DNA of 49,098 nucleotides from DASRIA01 sp035650255. Its GTDB lineage: Bacteria > Actinomycetota > Thermoleophilia > Solirubrobacterales > JBBDJG01. The notes beneath the pieces were generated by a model, which searched no databases, was not told the DNA's origin, and worked only from the letters and a program-made list of their open reading frames with translations. A program made the translations under genes and the position numbers. Shown here piece by piece: positions 8,331 to 17,986 of this stretch (position 1 is the stretch's first letter; every line of letters starts with the position of its first letter). The stretch is from contig DASRIA010000072.1 of assembly GCA_035650255.1 (NCBI GenBank), positions 1 to 49,098 on the forward strand. The letters are read 5' to 3'.

Positions 8331-9838
8331 GCGGCGCAGTCGGACGGCGGATCCTGATCGCGCTCGCCGCGGTGGGCGTGCTGGTCGCGCTGATCGTGGG
8401 GATCGGCGCGGGCGACAACGGCGGCGGCGACTACAAGGTGCGCGCGATCTTCAACAACGCCGCGTTCGCCATCCCGGGCGAGGACGTGATGATCGCGGGC
8501 GCCAAGGTGGGGGTCGTCGAGGACCTCGAGGTCACCGACGACCTCCGGGCCGCCCTCGTGCTGCGCATCGACGACGAGGGCTTCCGGGACTTCCGCCGCG
8601 ACGCGGAGTGCCGCATCCGGCTGCAGTCGGTGATCGGCGAGAAGCTGGTCGAGTGCGTCCCGACCCAGCCGCGGCCCGAGGGAGACCCTCCGCCACCGCC
8701 GCTGCCGAAGATCGAGGAGGGCGACGGGAAGGGCCAGTACCTGCTGCCGGTGGAGCAGACGCTCACGCCGGTCGGCGAGGACCTGATCCGCAGCGTCATG
8801 AAGCGGCCGTACCGCGAGCGGTTCGCGATCATCCTGAACGAGTTCGGCGCCGGCCTGGCGGGCCGCGGCCAGGACCTGCGCAAGGTCATCCGCGGCGCCA
8901 ACCCCGCGCTGCGCGAGCTGGACAAGGTGCTCGCGATCCTCGCGCGCCAGAACCGCCTGCTGGCGGAGGGCGCCCGCTCGGGCGACCGCGTGCTGGCCCA
9001 GTGGGCGAAGGAGCGCAAGGCCGTCGCCAACTCGATCGTCCAGGGCAACATCGCCGCGCAGGCGACCGCCGAGCGCCGCGCCGACCTGGAGCGCAACTTC
9101 GAGCTCTTCCCGCAATTCATCAAGGAGCTGCGGCCCACGATGGTCAAGCTCGGCGCGATGGCCCGCGAGATGACGCCGGTGGCGCGCGATCTGAACGCGG
9201 TGGGGCCGCAGGTCAGCCGCATCATCCAGGCGCTGGGGCCGTTCAACCGCAACGGCATCGCCGCGCTCAACACGCTGGGCGACACAGCCGACGTGGGGCA
9301 GCAGGCGCTCGACATCGCGCGGCCCACGATCGAGCTGCTGGGCGACTTCACGGGCGATGCCCGCAGCCTGTCCTCCAACCTCGCGAAGCTCCTCACGAGC
9401 CTGCGTGACGAGCGGGGCATCGAACGCCTGATGGAGCTGATCTACAACGTGACGCTCTCGTCCAACGGCTACGACCAGCTGGGGCACTACCTGCGCACCA
9501 CGCTGCTGGCGGGCTGCAACTCGCTGGCTACCGTGGTCAACCCGGCGTGCACGGCGAACTTCATCAAGGGCGCCAGCGCCGCGAGCACGTCGCGGCGGCC
9601 GAAGCCGCGCACCGCGCTGGAGAAGATCCTCGCGGGCGAGGATCCGGAGAAGGTCCTGCGCGGCTACGAGCGCCAGCAGCGGCTCGAGAAGCGGCGTGAG
9701 GTCGAGTCGCAGCCGGCGAAGGAGCAGCCGCAGGAGCAGGCCAAGCAGGACGAGGCGAAGCAGCCCGCCGAGCAGCAGCCCGAGCCGGCCGATCCGGACG
9801 CGGCGGTGCTCGACTACCTCCTGGGAGCGGAGAAGTGA
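8327..9838 (+). CDS. MCE family protein, second of six
   Basis: A 503-residue protein: an N-terminal membrane helix (ILIALAAVGVLVALIVGI), an MCE domain (AIPGEDVMIAGAKVGVVEDL), a long helical region and a Gln/Glu/Lys-rich C-terminal tail (EQPQEQAKQDEAKQPAEQQP) before LDYLLGAEK. It has four cysteines: two inside or just after the MCE domain (AECRI, VECVP) and two in the C-terminal part (AGCNS, PACTA). A Pro-rich insert (EGDPPPPPLPK) follows the MCE domain. GTG starts at 8327 and 9835 overlap the neighbouring stops by four bases, which implies translational coupling and fixed stoichiometry. Confidence 0.9.
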   Translation: MSGAVGRRILIALAAVGVLVALIVGIGAGDNGGGDYKVRAIFNNAAFAIPGEDVMIAGAKVGVVEDLEVTDDLRAALVLRIDDEGFRDFRRDAECRIRLQSVIGEKLVECVPTQPRPEGDPPPPPLPKIEEGDGKGQYLLPVEQTLTPVGEDLIRSVMKRPYRERFAIILNEFGAGLAGRGQDLRKVIRGANPALRELDKVLAILARQNRLLAEGARSGDRVLAQWAKERKAVANSIVQGNIAAQATAERRADLERNFELFPQFIKELRPTMVKLGAMAREMTPVARDLNAVGPQVSRIIQALGPFNRNGIAALNTLGDTADVGQQALDIARPTIELLGDFTGDARSLSSNLAKLLTSLRDERGIERLMELIYNVTLSSNGYDQLGHYLRTTLLAGCNSLATVVNPACTANFIKGASAASTSRRPKPRTALEKILAGEDPEKVLRGYERQQRLEKRREVESQPAKEQPQEQAKQDEAKQPAEQQPEPADPDAAVLDYLLGAEK

Positions 9839-11298
9839 CCCGCCGCCGCGGCGCGACAGCGATTGCCTCGAACCCGGTCCTCGTGGGCGTGGCGACGACG
9901 CTGGTGATCGTCGTCGCGGTGTTCCTCGCCTACAACGCGAACCAGGGTCTGCCGTGGGTGCCGTCGTACCGCCTCCAGGCGGAGGTCCCGATCGCGACCA
10001 GCCTCGTGAAGGGCAACGAGGTCCGCATCGGCGGCCTGCGCGTCGGCGTCGTCGACAAGATCGACCCGGTGCAGCTCGACAACGGCGCCGTGATGGCGAA
10101 GCTGGACCTGAAGCTCGAGACGCGCATCAAGCCGCTCCCGGTCGACTCCACGATCATCGTCAGGCCGCGGTCAGCCTTGGGGCTCAAATACATAGAGGTG
10201 ACCCGGGGCGACTCATCGCGCGGCTTCCCGGAGGGCGGCACGATCCCGCTCGAGAATGCGACGCCGGAACCCGTCGAGTTCGACGAGTTCTTCAACATAT
10301 GGGACCGCCGGACGCGGATCGGCAACCAGCAGAACCTGCGCGGGTTCGGGGACGCGTTCGCGGGCCGCGGCGCAGACCTGAACCAGGCACTGCAGGAGTT
10401 CGTGCCCCTGGTGCAGGTCGCCGTGCCCGTGCTGGCCAACATCGCCAGCCCGCAGACCAACTTCCGCCGGTTCTTCGCCTCGCAGGCGCGGGCCGCGATC
10501 ATCACGGAGCCGGTCGCGGTGCAGCTCGGCCAGGTGTGGGCGAACCTGAGCCTCACCCTGCAGGCGTTCGCCGACGTCGCGCGGCCGTTCCTGCAGGACA
10601 CCATCACGAAGGGCGTCGGCGGCCAGGAGCAGGCGATCGAGACCTTCCCGAAGCTGCGGCCGTTCTTCGACGCGAACCGCGAGTTCTTCGCGACGCTGCA
10701 ACCCGGCACGCGGGCGCTCAGCAAGTCCGCCCCGCAGCTGGCGCGCGGGTTCGAGCAGGGCGTCAAGGGCCTCGCCGACTCGCCCGCCTTCAACCGCCGC
10801 CTGTCGACCTTCCTGCGTGACTTCGAGGCCTTTGCCAGTGACCCGATCGTCCCGATCGGCTTCCGCGACCTGACCGAGACGGTGCGCGCGCTCGATCCGC
10901 TGCTCAGTCACCTGACGCCCGCCCAGACCGTCTGCAACTACATCTCCCTCTTCCTCCGCAATGCCGCCAGCATCCTCAGCGACGGCGACGGGAACGGCAC
11001 GTGGCTGCGCTTCATGGTCATCACCACGCCAGTCGGCCCGGACGGCGGGCCTGCGCTCAACGGCGAAGGCGGCCCGTCCGCGGCGCCGGCCAACGGCGGC
11101 GGGCGCCTGATCACGGGCTTCGACCCGAACTACCTGCACGTGAACGCGTACCCGAACACCGCTTCGCCCGGCCAGGAACGCGAGTGCGAGGCCGGCAACG
11201 AGACCTACGCCCGCAACAAGCAGTCGATCGGCAACGTGCCCGGCAACCAGGGCACCGAGACCGACGAGCAGGGGCCCGCGCAGGAGGGTGAGGAGTAA
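9835..11298 (+). CDS. MCE family protein, third of six
   Basis: A 487-residue protein with one N-terminal helix (VLVGVATTLVIVVAVFLAY), an MCE domain (LVKGNEVRIGGLRVGVVDKI) and a long helical region. The exported C-terminus holds the only two cysteines (QTVCNY and ERECEAG) and ends in an acidic Gln/Glu tail. The GTG start overlaps the stop of gene two (GTGA); the stop TAA shares one base with the ATG of gene four (TAATG). It is expected to be part of the same envelope lipid-transport tunnel. Confidence 0.9.
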   Translation: MTRRRGATAIASNPVLVGVATTLVIVVAVFLAYNANQGLPWVPSYRLQAEVPIATSLVKGNEVRIGGLRVGVVDKIDPVQLDNGAVMAKLDLKLETRIKPLPVDSTIIVRPRSALGLKYIEVTRGDSSRGFPEGGTIPLENATPEPVEFDEFFNIWDRRTRIGNQQNLRGFGDAFAGRGADLNQALQEFVPLVQVAVPVLANIASPQTNFRRFFASQARAAIITEPVAVQLGQVWANLSLTLQAFADVARPFLQDTITKGVGGQEQAIETFPKLRPFFDANREFFATLQPGTRALSKSAPQLARGFEQGVKGLADSPAFNRRLSTFLRDFEAFASDPIVPIGFRDLTETVRALDPLLSHLTPAQTVCNYISLFLRNAASILSDGDGNGTWLRFMVITTPVGPDGGPALNGEGGPSAAPANGGGRLITGFDPNYLHVNAYPNTASPGQERECEAGNETYARNKQSIGNVPGNQGTETDEQGPAQEGEE

Positions 11299-12800
11299 TG
11301 GCGGCCGGCGGACAGCGCGTAAGCATCATCCCGCGCAGGCACCGCGGCCGGATGAACCCGGTCCGCGCCGGCGCGATCGCGCTCCTGATCGTCACGGTCG
11401 CGACGTGGCTCGCCTTCACGAAGGAGCTGCCGTGGCGCGACCCGTTCCAGTTCCACGCCGTGTTCCAGACCTCCAACAACCTGCGGCTCGACTCACCCGT
11501 GCGCATCGCGGGCGTGAACGTGGGCGAGGTCGTCGAGGTCGAGCGCATGGACGGGGACTCGGACCTGATCAAGGTCACGATGGAGATGAAGGAGGAGGGG
11601 CTGCCTCTGCACGAGGACGCGACCGCCAAGATCCGGTCGCGCATCTTCCTCGAGGGCAACTTCTTCGTGGAGCTGTCACCCGGCACGCCGAGCGGCGACA
11701 AGATCGGGGACGGTGACACGATTCCGGTCACGCAGACCTCCACGCCGGTGCAGCTGGATCAGGTGCTGACCGCGCTCCAGACCAACGACCGCGAAGCGCT
11801 CCAGGACCTCCTGCAGGGACTCGGCGACGGGTTGATGGGCAAGCCCACCGCGGCGGACGACAAGGACCAGGATCCGGACGTCCGCGGCGAGACCGCGGCG
11901 AAGTCGCTGAACGACTCGCTGAACGACGCGCCGGACTCGCTCCGCGGGTCGGCGCGGGTCAACGCGGGGCTGCTCGGCACCGAGCCGCGCGACCTCTCCA
12001 AGCTGATCGCGGGGCTCGACAAGGTCACGACGGCGCTCTCGACCAACGAGGAGCAGCTGAAGGACTTCATCACGAACTTCAACCGCTTCTTCGCGATCTT
12101 CGCGGCCGAGCAGGACAGCCTCACCGAGGCCATCGGGTTGCTGGGGCCGACGCTCGAGAACGCTCGCGCCTCGCTGCGCAGCCTGAACGCCACGCTCCCC
12201 GAGCTGGAGGGCTTCGCGCGCGAGTTCACCCCCGGCGTGGCCCAGACCCAGCGCACGATCGCCGCCTTCTCCCCGTGGATCGACCAGGCCACGCGGCTGT
12301 TCTCGCGGGCGGAGGCCGGCGGCCTCCTGAACGAGCTCCAGCCGGCGATGCGCTACTTCGCATCCGTGGTGGACGACTCGTTCGACCTGTTCAAGGAGAC
12401 CAACCTCACGAGCCGCTGCTTCAACGAGGTGATCCTGCCCGCCGGCCAGACGGTGCTGCGCGACGGCGGCAGCACGACGGGCGTGGCCGCGATCAAGGAG
12501 TTCTGGTACACGATGGTCGGCTTCGCGAGCGACGCGCAGGGCTTCGACGGCAACGGCTCCTACACGCGCACGGCGACCGGCGGCGGCGACCTGCTGATCC
12601 GCACGGGCAAGCTCTCCAACCGCCCGCGTCAGCGCGACATCCTGTACGGGCACGCGCTGGTGCCGCCGCAGGGCACGCGCCCGAAGCGCCCGTCGAAGGC
12701 GCCGCCCTTCAACTTCAAGCGGGACTGCTACAAGAACCCGCTGCCCAACCTCAACGGTCCCGCGGCCGCAGCCGGCCCGCCGGACAAGCTCGGGAAGTGA
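11298..12800 (+). CDS. MCE family protein, fourth of six
   Basis: A 500-residue protein. A basic N-terminus (IIPRRHRGRMNPVRAG) precedes the membrane helix AIALLIVTVATWLAF. The MCE domain follows (LRLDSPVRIAGVNVGEVVEV), then a polar Asp-rich insert (PTAADDKDQDPDVRGE) not obvious in its neighbours, helical repeats, and a C-terminal part with its only two cysteines (TSRCFN and KRDCYK). The ATG at 11298 overlaps the previous stop by one base. A start at the internal ATG (MNPVRAG) would remove 18 residues and is also possible. Confidence 0.9.
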   Translation: MAAGGQRVSIIPRRHRGRMNPVRAGAIALLIVTVATWLAFTKELPWRDPFQFHAVFQTSNNLRLDSPVRIAGVNVGEVVEVERMDGDSDLIKVTMEMKEEGLPLHEDATAKIRSRIFLEGNFFVELSPGTPSGDKIGDGDTIPVTQTSTPVQLDQVLTALQTNDREALQDLLQGLGDGLMGKPTAADDKDQDPDVRGETAAKSLNDSLNDAPDSLRGSARVNAGLLGTEPRDLSKLIAGLDKVTTALSTNEEQLKDFITNFNRFFAIFAAEQDSLTEAIGLLGPTLENARASLRSLNATLPELEGFAREFTPGVAQTQRTIAAFSPWIDQATRLFSRAEAGGLLNELQPAMRYFASVVDDSFDLFKETNLTSRCFNEVILPAGQTVLRDGGSTTGVAAIKEFWYTMVGFASDAQGFDGNGSYTRTATGGGDLLIRTGKLSNRPRQRDILYGHALVPPQGTRPKRPSKAPPFNFKRDCYKNPLPNLNGPAAAAGPPDKLGK

Positions 12801-12807
12801 GGCGCGG

Positions 12808-14124
12808 GTGAGGCTGGCGATCCAGAAGAACCTGCGCGAGTTCATCGCCGTGATCGTGATGGTGATCATCGCGCTGTTCGTGGGCGGCTACATCCTGTCG
12901 AACCAGCGGTTCTACCTGCCGGCCTGGGTGCCGGTGCTGGGCACCGACTTCTTCGAGCTGAAGGCGCAGTTCTCCACCGCCCAATCCGTGACGCCCGGGC
13001 AGGGGCAGACCGTCCAGATCGCGGGCGTGTCGGTCGGGGAGATCAAGAAGGTCGAGCTCGTCGACGGGCGCGCCGTCGTGACGATGTCGATCCGCCAGAA
13101 GTACGCCGACATGATCAAGCGCGACGTGACCATGCTCCTGCGCCCCAAGACGGGCCTCAAGGACATGGTCATCGAGATGGACCCCGGCACGCAGACCCTG
13201 GCCGCGGTCGACGAAGGGTTCACGGTGCCGGTCTCGCAAACGGAGCCGGACGTGAACCTCGACGAGATCCTGTCGAACCTCGACCGGGACACGCGCGACT
13301 ACCTCCGGCTGCTGATCGCCGGCGGCGGCGAGGGCCTGAAGAACAACGGCCGCGCGTTCGCGAACGCGTTCCGCCGCTTCGAGCCGCTCAACCGCGACGT
13401 GAAGAAGCTCACCGGCAGCCTGCAGGACCGGCGCCAGAACCTCGCGCGCCTGATCCACAACCTTCAGCTGCTCGTCACCGAGGTGGGCGAGAAGGACAAG
13501 GAGCTGTCGGAGCTGATCGTCTCCCAGAACGCGGTCTTCGAGGCGTTCGCCAACCAGGACCGCAACCTGCGCGAGTTCCTGCGCGAGCTGCCCAGCGCCC
13601 TGCGCGCGACCAACAGCGCGCTGTCCCAGTCGACCGAGCTGACGGACAACCTCGGGCCCGCCCTGCGCGAGCTGCGGCCGGGCGCGCGCGCCTTCGAGGG
13701 CGCGCAGAAGGCGACGCAGGCGTTCGGGCGCCAGACCATCGACGCGGTGCGCGACCAGATCCGCCCGTTCGCGCGTGACGCTCAGCCGACAGTGGCGGCG
13801 CTGCGGCCGGCGATGCGCGACTTCTCCAAGGTCACGCCCAACCTGGCCAAGACGTTCAACATCCTGAACCGGCTCTTCAACACCCTCACGTACAACCCGA
13901 AGGGCGCCGCCGACGAGGGCTACCTGTTCTGGGCCTACTGGCTCAACCACATCGGCGCCTCGGTTTACTCCACGCAGGACGCGCACGGCCTGATCAGGCG
14001 GGGAATCATCTTCACTGACTGCATCGCGCTCGGTGCGCTCGAGGCGACCCGCAAGCTCGACGCGCAGCTCGGCACGCTGATCGACCTGTCCAACTTCGCG
14101 ACCAAGCAAGAGGCCTGCGGCTAG
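12808..14124 (+). CDS. MCE family protein, fifth of six
   Basis: A 438-residue protein with an N-terminal helix (FIAVIVMVIIALFVGGYIL), an MCE domain (TPGQGQTVQIAGVSVGEIKK) and a long helical domain. The C-terminal part holds the only two cysteines (FTDCIA and the last-but-one residue of QEACG). It lacks the lipobox that marks the fifth gene of mycobacterial mce operons (the LprK/MceE position), so the order need not match mycobacteria. GTG 12808 is seven bases after the fourth gene. Confidence 0.9.
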   Translation: MRLAIQKNLREFIAVIVMVIIALFVGGYILSNQRFYLPAWVPVLGTDFFELKAQFSTAQSVTPGQGQTVQIAGVSVGEIKKVELVDGRAVVTMSIRQKYADMIKRDVTMLLRPKTGLKDMVIEMDPGTQTLAAVDEGFTVPVSQTEPDVNLDEILSNLDRDTRDYLRLLIAGGGEGLKNNGRAFANAFRRFEPLNRDVKKLTGSLQDRRQNLARLIHNLQLLVTEVGEKDKELSELIVSQNAVFEAFANQDRNLREFLRELPSALRATNSALSQSTELTDNLGPALRELRPGARAFEGAQKATQAFGRQTIDAVRDQIRPFARDAQPTVAALRPAMRDFSKVTPNLAKTFNILNRLFNTLTYNPKGAADEGYLFWAYWLNHIGASVYSTQDAHGLIRRGIIFTDCIALGALEATRKLDAQLGTLIDLSNFATKQEACG

Positions 14125-14132
14125 ATCATCTA

Positions 14133-15626
14133 ATGCAGAAACAGGCTCCGACAGTCGGCCGCATCCTCGTCATGGCGATCTTCACGCTGTCGTGCTTCGG
14201 CCTGCTCCTGTACCTGTGGTCCGCCTTCGGCGGTCCGGTGCCGCTGAAGCCGCACGGATACCGGTTCGAGACGTCGTTCGCCGAGGCCACGCAGCTCGCA
14301 CAGGAGGCGGACGTGCGCATCTCCGGCGTGAACGTCGGGCGGGTGAAGAAGATCGACCTGGGTGACGGCCGCACCGACACGGAAATCGAGCTCAAGGACG
14401 AGTACGCGCCGATCCCGCAGGACAGCCGCGCGATCCTGCGACAGAAGACGCTGCTCGGCGAGACGTACGTGGAACTGACGCCCGGGACGCGAACCGCCCC
14501 GAAGATCCCCGAGGGCGGGCGCCTGGAGGCCACCCAGGTGGCACCCACGGTGGAGCTGGACGAGATCCTGCGGGCGTTCGACAAGGAGACCCGTGAGGGC
14601 TTCCAGGTCTGGCAGCAGGACCTCGGCAAGGGGATCGAGGGCCAGGGCCAGGGCTTCTCCGAGTTCCTCGGCGTGCTGCCGGAGTTCGCATCGAGCTCCA
14701 ACCGGGTCCTGCAGATCCTGAACTCGCAGGAGCGCGCGACCCGCGACGCGATCAAGAACACCGGCGTGGTGTTCGACGCGCTCACCGAGCGCGGGGACCA
14801 GCTCTCCCAGTGGATCGACAGCTCCAACCAGCTGCTCACGACCACGGCGCGCCGCGACGATAGCCTGCGCGCGCTGTGGCAGGCCTTCCCGAGCTTCATC
14901 GACGAGTCCAACCTCGCGCTCCGCGACCTGGAGGACTACGCGGCCAATACGGAGCCGCTGCTGCGTGACCTCAAGCCGGTCGGCACGCAGCTCTCCAAGG
15001 CACTGGTTCAGGCGAGCGGCCTGGCGCCGGACTTCGAGCGGTTCTTCGTGGGCCTGAATCGCCTGATCCCCGCCTCGCGCAAGGGCCTGCCCGCCTCGTC
15101 GCGGTTCCTCGACGACACGCGCGACCTCTTCGTGCAGCTGGACCCGTTCCTGCGCAACATCAACCCGTTCTTCCGGTTCCTCTCGCAGTACCGCCGTGAG
15201 CTGGCGGCGATGGTCGCGAACGACACGGCGGTCACCCAGGCCACGGACCAGATCGGCACCAAGCGCGTGCACTACCTGCGGCTGACGAGCCCCGTCAACC
15301 CGGAGGCGCTGGCGACCTATCCGCGCCGCCAGGGCTGGCACCGCGGCAACCCGTACACGGCGCCCGGCGCGTACGACCAGCTGAGAGCCACGCTGCCGGT
15401 GTTCGACTCCGACGAATGTGGCCGCAACGGCTTCCCGGCACTGGGCCCGGCGACGGCGACCATGTCGGAGGAGCTGCGCAACCGGATCCTCTTGTACGTG
15501 CTGAACAGCGGCACCACGACGTCACCGGCGTGCCGCCTGCTCGGCGCACATCCCTCCGGGCGCACGACCGGGAGCGGCACGACCGCGTACCCGCAGGTGC
15601 GCGCTGACCCCAGGCCCGCGCCCTAG
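14133..15626 (+). CDS. MCE family protein, sixth of six
   Basis: A 497-residue protein: a membrane helix (ILVMAIFTLSCFGLLLYLW), an MCE domain (LAQEADVRISGVNVGRVKKI), a long helical region, and a C-terminal part with two cysteines (SDECGRN and SPACRL) besides one inside the membrane helix. It starts eight bases after the fifth gene and ends the run. After it comes a 107-base gap and the glycolytic operon; no mce-associated (Mas) protein, permease or ATPase follows. Confidence 0.9.
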   Translation: MQKQAPTVGRILVMAIFTLSCFGLLLYLWSAFGGPVPLKPHGYRFETSFAEATQLAQEADVRISGVNVGRVKKIDLGDGRTDTEIELKDEYAPIPQDSRAILRQKTLLGETYVELTPGTRTAPKIPEGGRLEATQVAPTVELDEILRAFDKETREGFQVWQQDLGKGIEGQGQGFSEFLGVLPEFASSSNRVLQILNSQERATRDAIKNTGVVFDALTERGDQLSQWIDSSNQLLTTTARRDDSLRALWQAFPSFIDESNLALRDLEDYAANTEPLLRDLKPVGTQLSKALVQASGLAPDFERFFVGLNRLIPASRKGLPASSRFLDDTRDLFVQLDPFLRNINPFFRFLSQYRRELAAMVANDTAVTQATDQIGTKRVHYLRLTSPVNPEALATYPRRQGWHRGNPYTAPGAYDQLRATLPVFDSDECGRNGFPALGPATATMSEELRNRILLYVLNSGTTTSPACRLLGAHPSGRTTGSGTTAYPQVRADPRPAP

Positions 15627-15733
15627 CGCCACCGGTGCCGCGGCCGTCGCTGCGCGTCCCCGCGCTGATAGATTCGATGGCCCAGGGGTAGGCAGACCCC
15701 AGTCCCACGCGATTTGAGTCTCAGGAGGAACGC
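15627..15733 (+). promoter_or_regulatory. Leader of the glycolytic operon
   Basis: The gap between the mce and gap genes holds TAGATT at 15669-15674 as a possible -10, with no clear -35 at 17 bases. A small hairpin (GGGGT/ACCCC, loop of six) lies at 15685-15700. The RBS AGGAGGAACGC directly before ATG 15734 is strong. A separate promoter is likely because the gene set changes completely, but the exact site is not secure. Confidence 0.3.
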
Positions 15734-16759
15734 ATGTCCGTAAAGGTCGGGATCAACGGCTTCGGCCGCATCGGGAGGAACTTCTTCCGCGCGGCATACG
15801 AGCGCCAGGCCGACATCGAGTTCGTGGCGGTCAATGACATCACCGACGCGGGCACGCTCGCACACCTGCTCGAGTACGACTCCACCCTGGGCCCCTTCCC
15901 CGGGAAGGTCTCGGCGGGCGACAGCAGCATCTCCTGCGACGGCAAGGAGCTCCGCGTGCTCGCGGAACGCGATCCCGCAAAGCTGCCGTGGGGCGACCTC
16001 GGCGTGGAGGTAGTGATCGAGTCCACCGGCCACTTCGTCGATCGCGCCGGCGCCTCGAAGCACCTCGAGGCCGGCGCCGACAAGGTGATCATCTCCGCGC
16101 CCGCCAAGGAGCCGGACGTGACGGTCGCGCTGGGAGTGAACTTCGACGAGGCGTACGACCCCAAGGCGCACCGGATCATCTCCAACGCGTCGTGCACGAC
16201 CAACTGCCTCGCGCCGGTGGCGAAGATCCTCAACGACGGCATCGGGATCAAGCACGGCCTGATGACCACGATTCACGCGTACACGGCGGACCAGCGCCTC
16301 CAGGACATGCCCCACAAGGACCTGCGCCGGGCCCGGGCGGCGGCGATCAACCTGATCCCGACCTCTACCGGCGCGGCAAAGGCGCTCGGGCTCGTGGTGC
16401 CCGAGCTCGACGGCAGGCTGAACGGAACCTCCGTCCGGGCCCCCGTACCCACGGGGTCGGTCGTCGACCTCGTCTGCGAGGTGGCCCGTGAGACATCCGT
16501 GGAGGAGATCAACCAGCTCTTCTCCGGTCAATGCGACACCGGCCGCTGGGAGGGGATCATCCAGTACACGGAAGACCCGATCGTCTCCACGGACATCAAC
16601 AAGTCGCCCTACTCCGCGGTGTTCGACTCGCAGCTCACGATGGTCACCGACGGCACGCTCGCAAAGCTGATCGCTTGGTACGACAACGAGTGGGGCTACT
16701 CGTGCCGGCTGGTGGAGCTGGCGGAGAAGGTCCGCGCGTCGCAGCCCGCACTCGCCTAG
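15734..16759 (+). CDS. gap: Glyceraldehyde-3-phosphate dehydrogenase
   Basis: The 341-residue protein carries the Rossmann entry INGFGRIGRNFFRA and the catalytic block SNASCTTNCLAP with the nucleophile Cys154. It oxidises glyceraldehyde 3-phosphate to 1,3-bisphosphoglycerate, reducing a nicotinamide cofactor. Length and motifs match the phosphorylating type I enzyme. It opens a four-gene operon that continues through pgk, tpiA and gpmI, covering consecutive lower-glycolysis steps. A strong AGGAGG precedes the ATG. The pgk start codon follows its stop codon directly. Confidence 0.97.
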   Translation: MSVKVGINGFGRIGRNFFRAAYERQADIEFVAVNDITDAGTLAHLLEYDSTLGPFPGKVSAGDSSISCDGKELRVLAERDPAKLPWGDLGVEVVIESTGHFVDRAGASKHLEAGADKVIISAPAKEPDVTVALGVNFDEAYDPKAHRIISNASCTTNCLAPVAKILNDGIGIKHGLMTTIHAYTADQRLQDMPHKDLRRARAAAINLIPTSTGAAKALGLVVPELDGRLNGTSVRAPVPTGSVVDLVCEVARETSVEEINQLFSGQCDTGRWEGIIQYTEDPIVSTDINKSPYSAVFDSQLTMVTDGTLAKLIAWYDNEWGYSCRLVELAEKVRASQPALA

Positions 16760-17986
16760 GTGGAGGCTGTCCCGAGCGCGTCACGCGCAGCGTTCCCGAA
16801 GAAGACCATTCGCGACATCAGGGTCGCGCGCAAGCGTTTGCTGGTCCGCGTCGACTTCAACGTGCCGCTTGCGGGTGACGGGGATCAGCGCACGGTCGCG
16901 GACGACTCGCGCATCCGGGCTGCGCTGCCGACGCTGAGCGAGCTCCGCGACGACCAGGCGCGGCTGGTCCTCGTCTCGCACCTGGGCCGGCCGGAGGGTC
17001 GCGACCCGCGCTTCTCGATGGCGCCCGTGACGCGCAAGCTCGAGGAGCTCACCGGCTGGCCGGTGCGACAGGCGCCCGGCGTGACCGGGCCCGAGATCGA
17101 GCACATCGCTCGCGAGACACGCGAGGGTGAGCTGCTCGTCCTGGAGAACAGCCGCTTCGAGCCGGGCGAGACGAAGAACGACCCCGTGCTGGCCGATGCA
17201 CTCGCGCGGCTCGCGGAGGTGTACGTGAACGACGCCTTCGGCGCCGCCCACCGCGCGCACGCGACCACGGAAGGGGTGGCGCGGCGGCTGCGACCGGCGG
17301 TCGCAGGCCTGTTGCTGGAGAAGGAGGTCACGGTCCTGTCCGCGCTGCTGGCGGATCCCGAGCAGCCGTTCGTGGTCGTGCTCGGCGGCGCGAAGGTGAG
17401 CGACAAGATCGGGGTGATCGAACGCTTTCTCGACGTCGCCGACGCGATCCTGATCGGCGGCGCGATGTGCTTCAGCTTCTTCCGCGCGATGGGCCGCCCG
17501 ACCGGCGACTCGCTGGTCGAGGAGGAGGGCGTCGAGCTGGCCAAGCAGGTGCTGGAGAAGGCGGAGGCCTCCGATTGCCGGCTCGAGTTACCGCGCGACC
17601 TCGTGCTCGCCGACCGGTTCGCGGCGGATGCCGAGCGCCGGGAGTCGGACGGGACGGATGTGCCGGACGGGTGGATGGGCCTCGACGTGGGCCCTCGCAC
17701 CCGCGAGGACTACGCCCGCGAGGTGGCCGCGGGGCGCACCGTGTTCTGGAACGGCCCGATGGGCGCCTTCGAGCTGGAGCCGTTCGCGGCCGGCACCCGC
17801 GCCGTGGCCGAGGCGATGGCGAGTTGCGAAGGGACTACGGTCGTGGGCGGGGGCGACTCGGCGGCCGCGCTGGCCCAGTTCGGCCTGGCGGACAGCGTCA
17901 CGCATCTCTCCACGGGCGGCGGCGCCTCGCTGGAGCTGCTGGAAGGCAGGCCGCTGCCCGGCGTGGAGGCTCTCGATGACAAGTGA
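16760..17986 (+). CDS. pgk: Phosphoglycerate kinase
   Basis: The 408-residue protein shows VRVDFNVPL, SHLGRPEGRDPRFS, NDAFGAAHRAHAT, GGAKVSDKIGVIERFL, VFWNGPMGAFE and GGGDSAAAL, the standard phosphoglycerate kinase signatures. It transfers phosphate from 1,3-bisphosphoglycerate to ADP. The GTG at 16760 abuts the gap stop and has no RBS of its own, suggesting coupled translation; the N-terminal 13 residues before KKTIRDI are variable. Its end overlaps tpiA by 11 bases. Confidence 0.97.
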   Translation: MEAVPSASRAAFPKKTIRDIRVARKRLLVRVDFNVPLAGDGDQRTVADDSRIRAALPTLSELRDDQARLVLVSHLGRPEGRDPRFSMAPVTRKLEELTGWPVRQAPGVTGPEIEHIARETREGELLVLENSRFEPGETKNDPVLADALARLAEVYVNDAFGAAHRAHATTEGVARRLRPAVAGLLLEKEVTVLSALLADPEQPFVVVLGGAKVSDKIGVIERFLDVADAILIGGAMCFSFFRAMGRPTGDSLVEEEGVELAKQVLEKAEASDCRLELPRDLVLADRFAADAERRESDGTDVPDGWMGLDVGPRTREDYAREVAAGRTVFWNGPMGAFELEPFAAGTRAVAEAMASCEGTTVVGGGDSAAALAQFGLADSVTHLSTGGGASLELLEGRPLPGVEALDDK

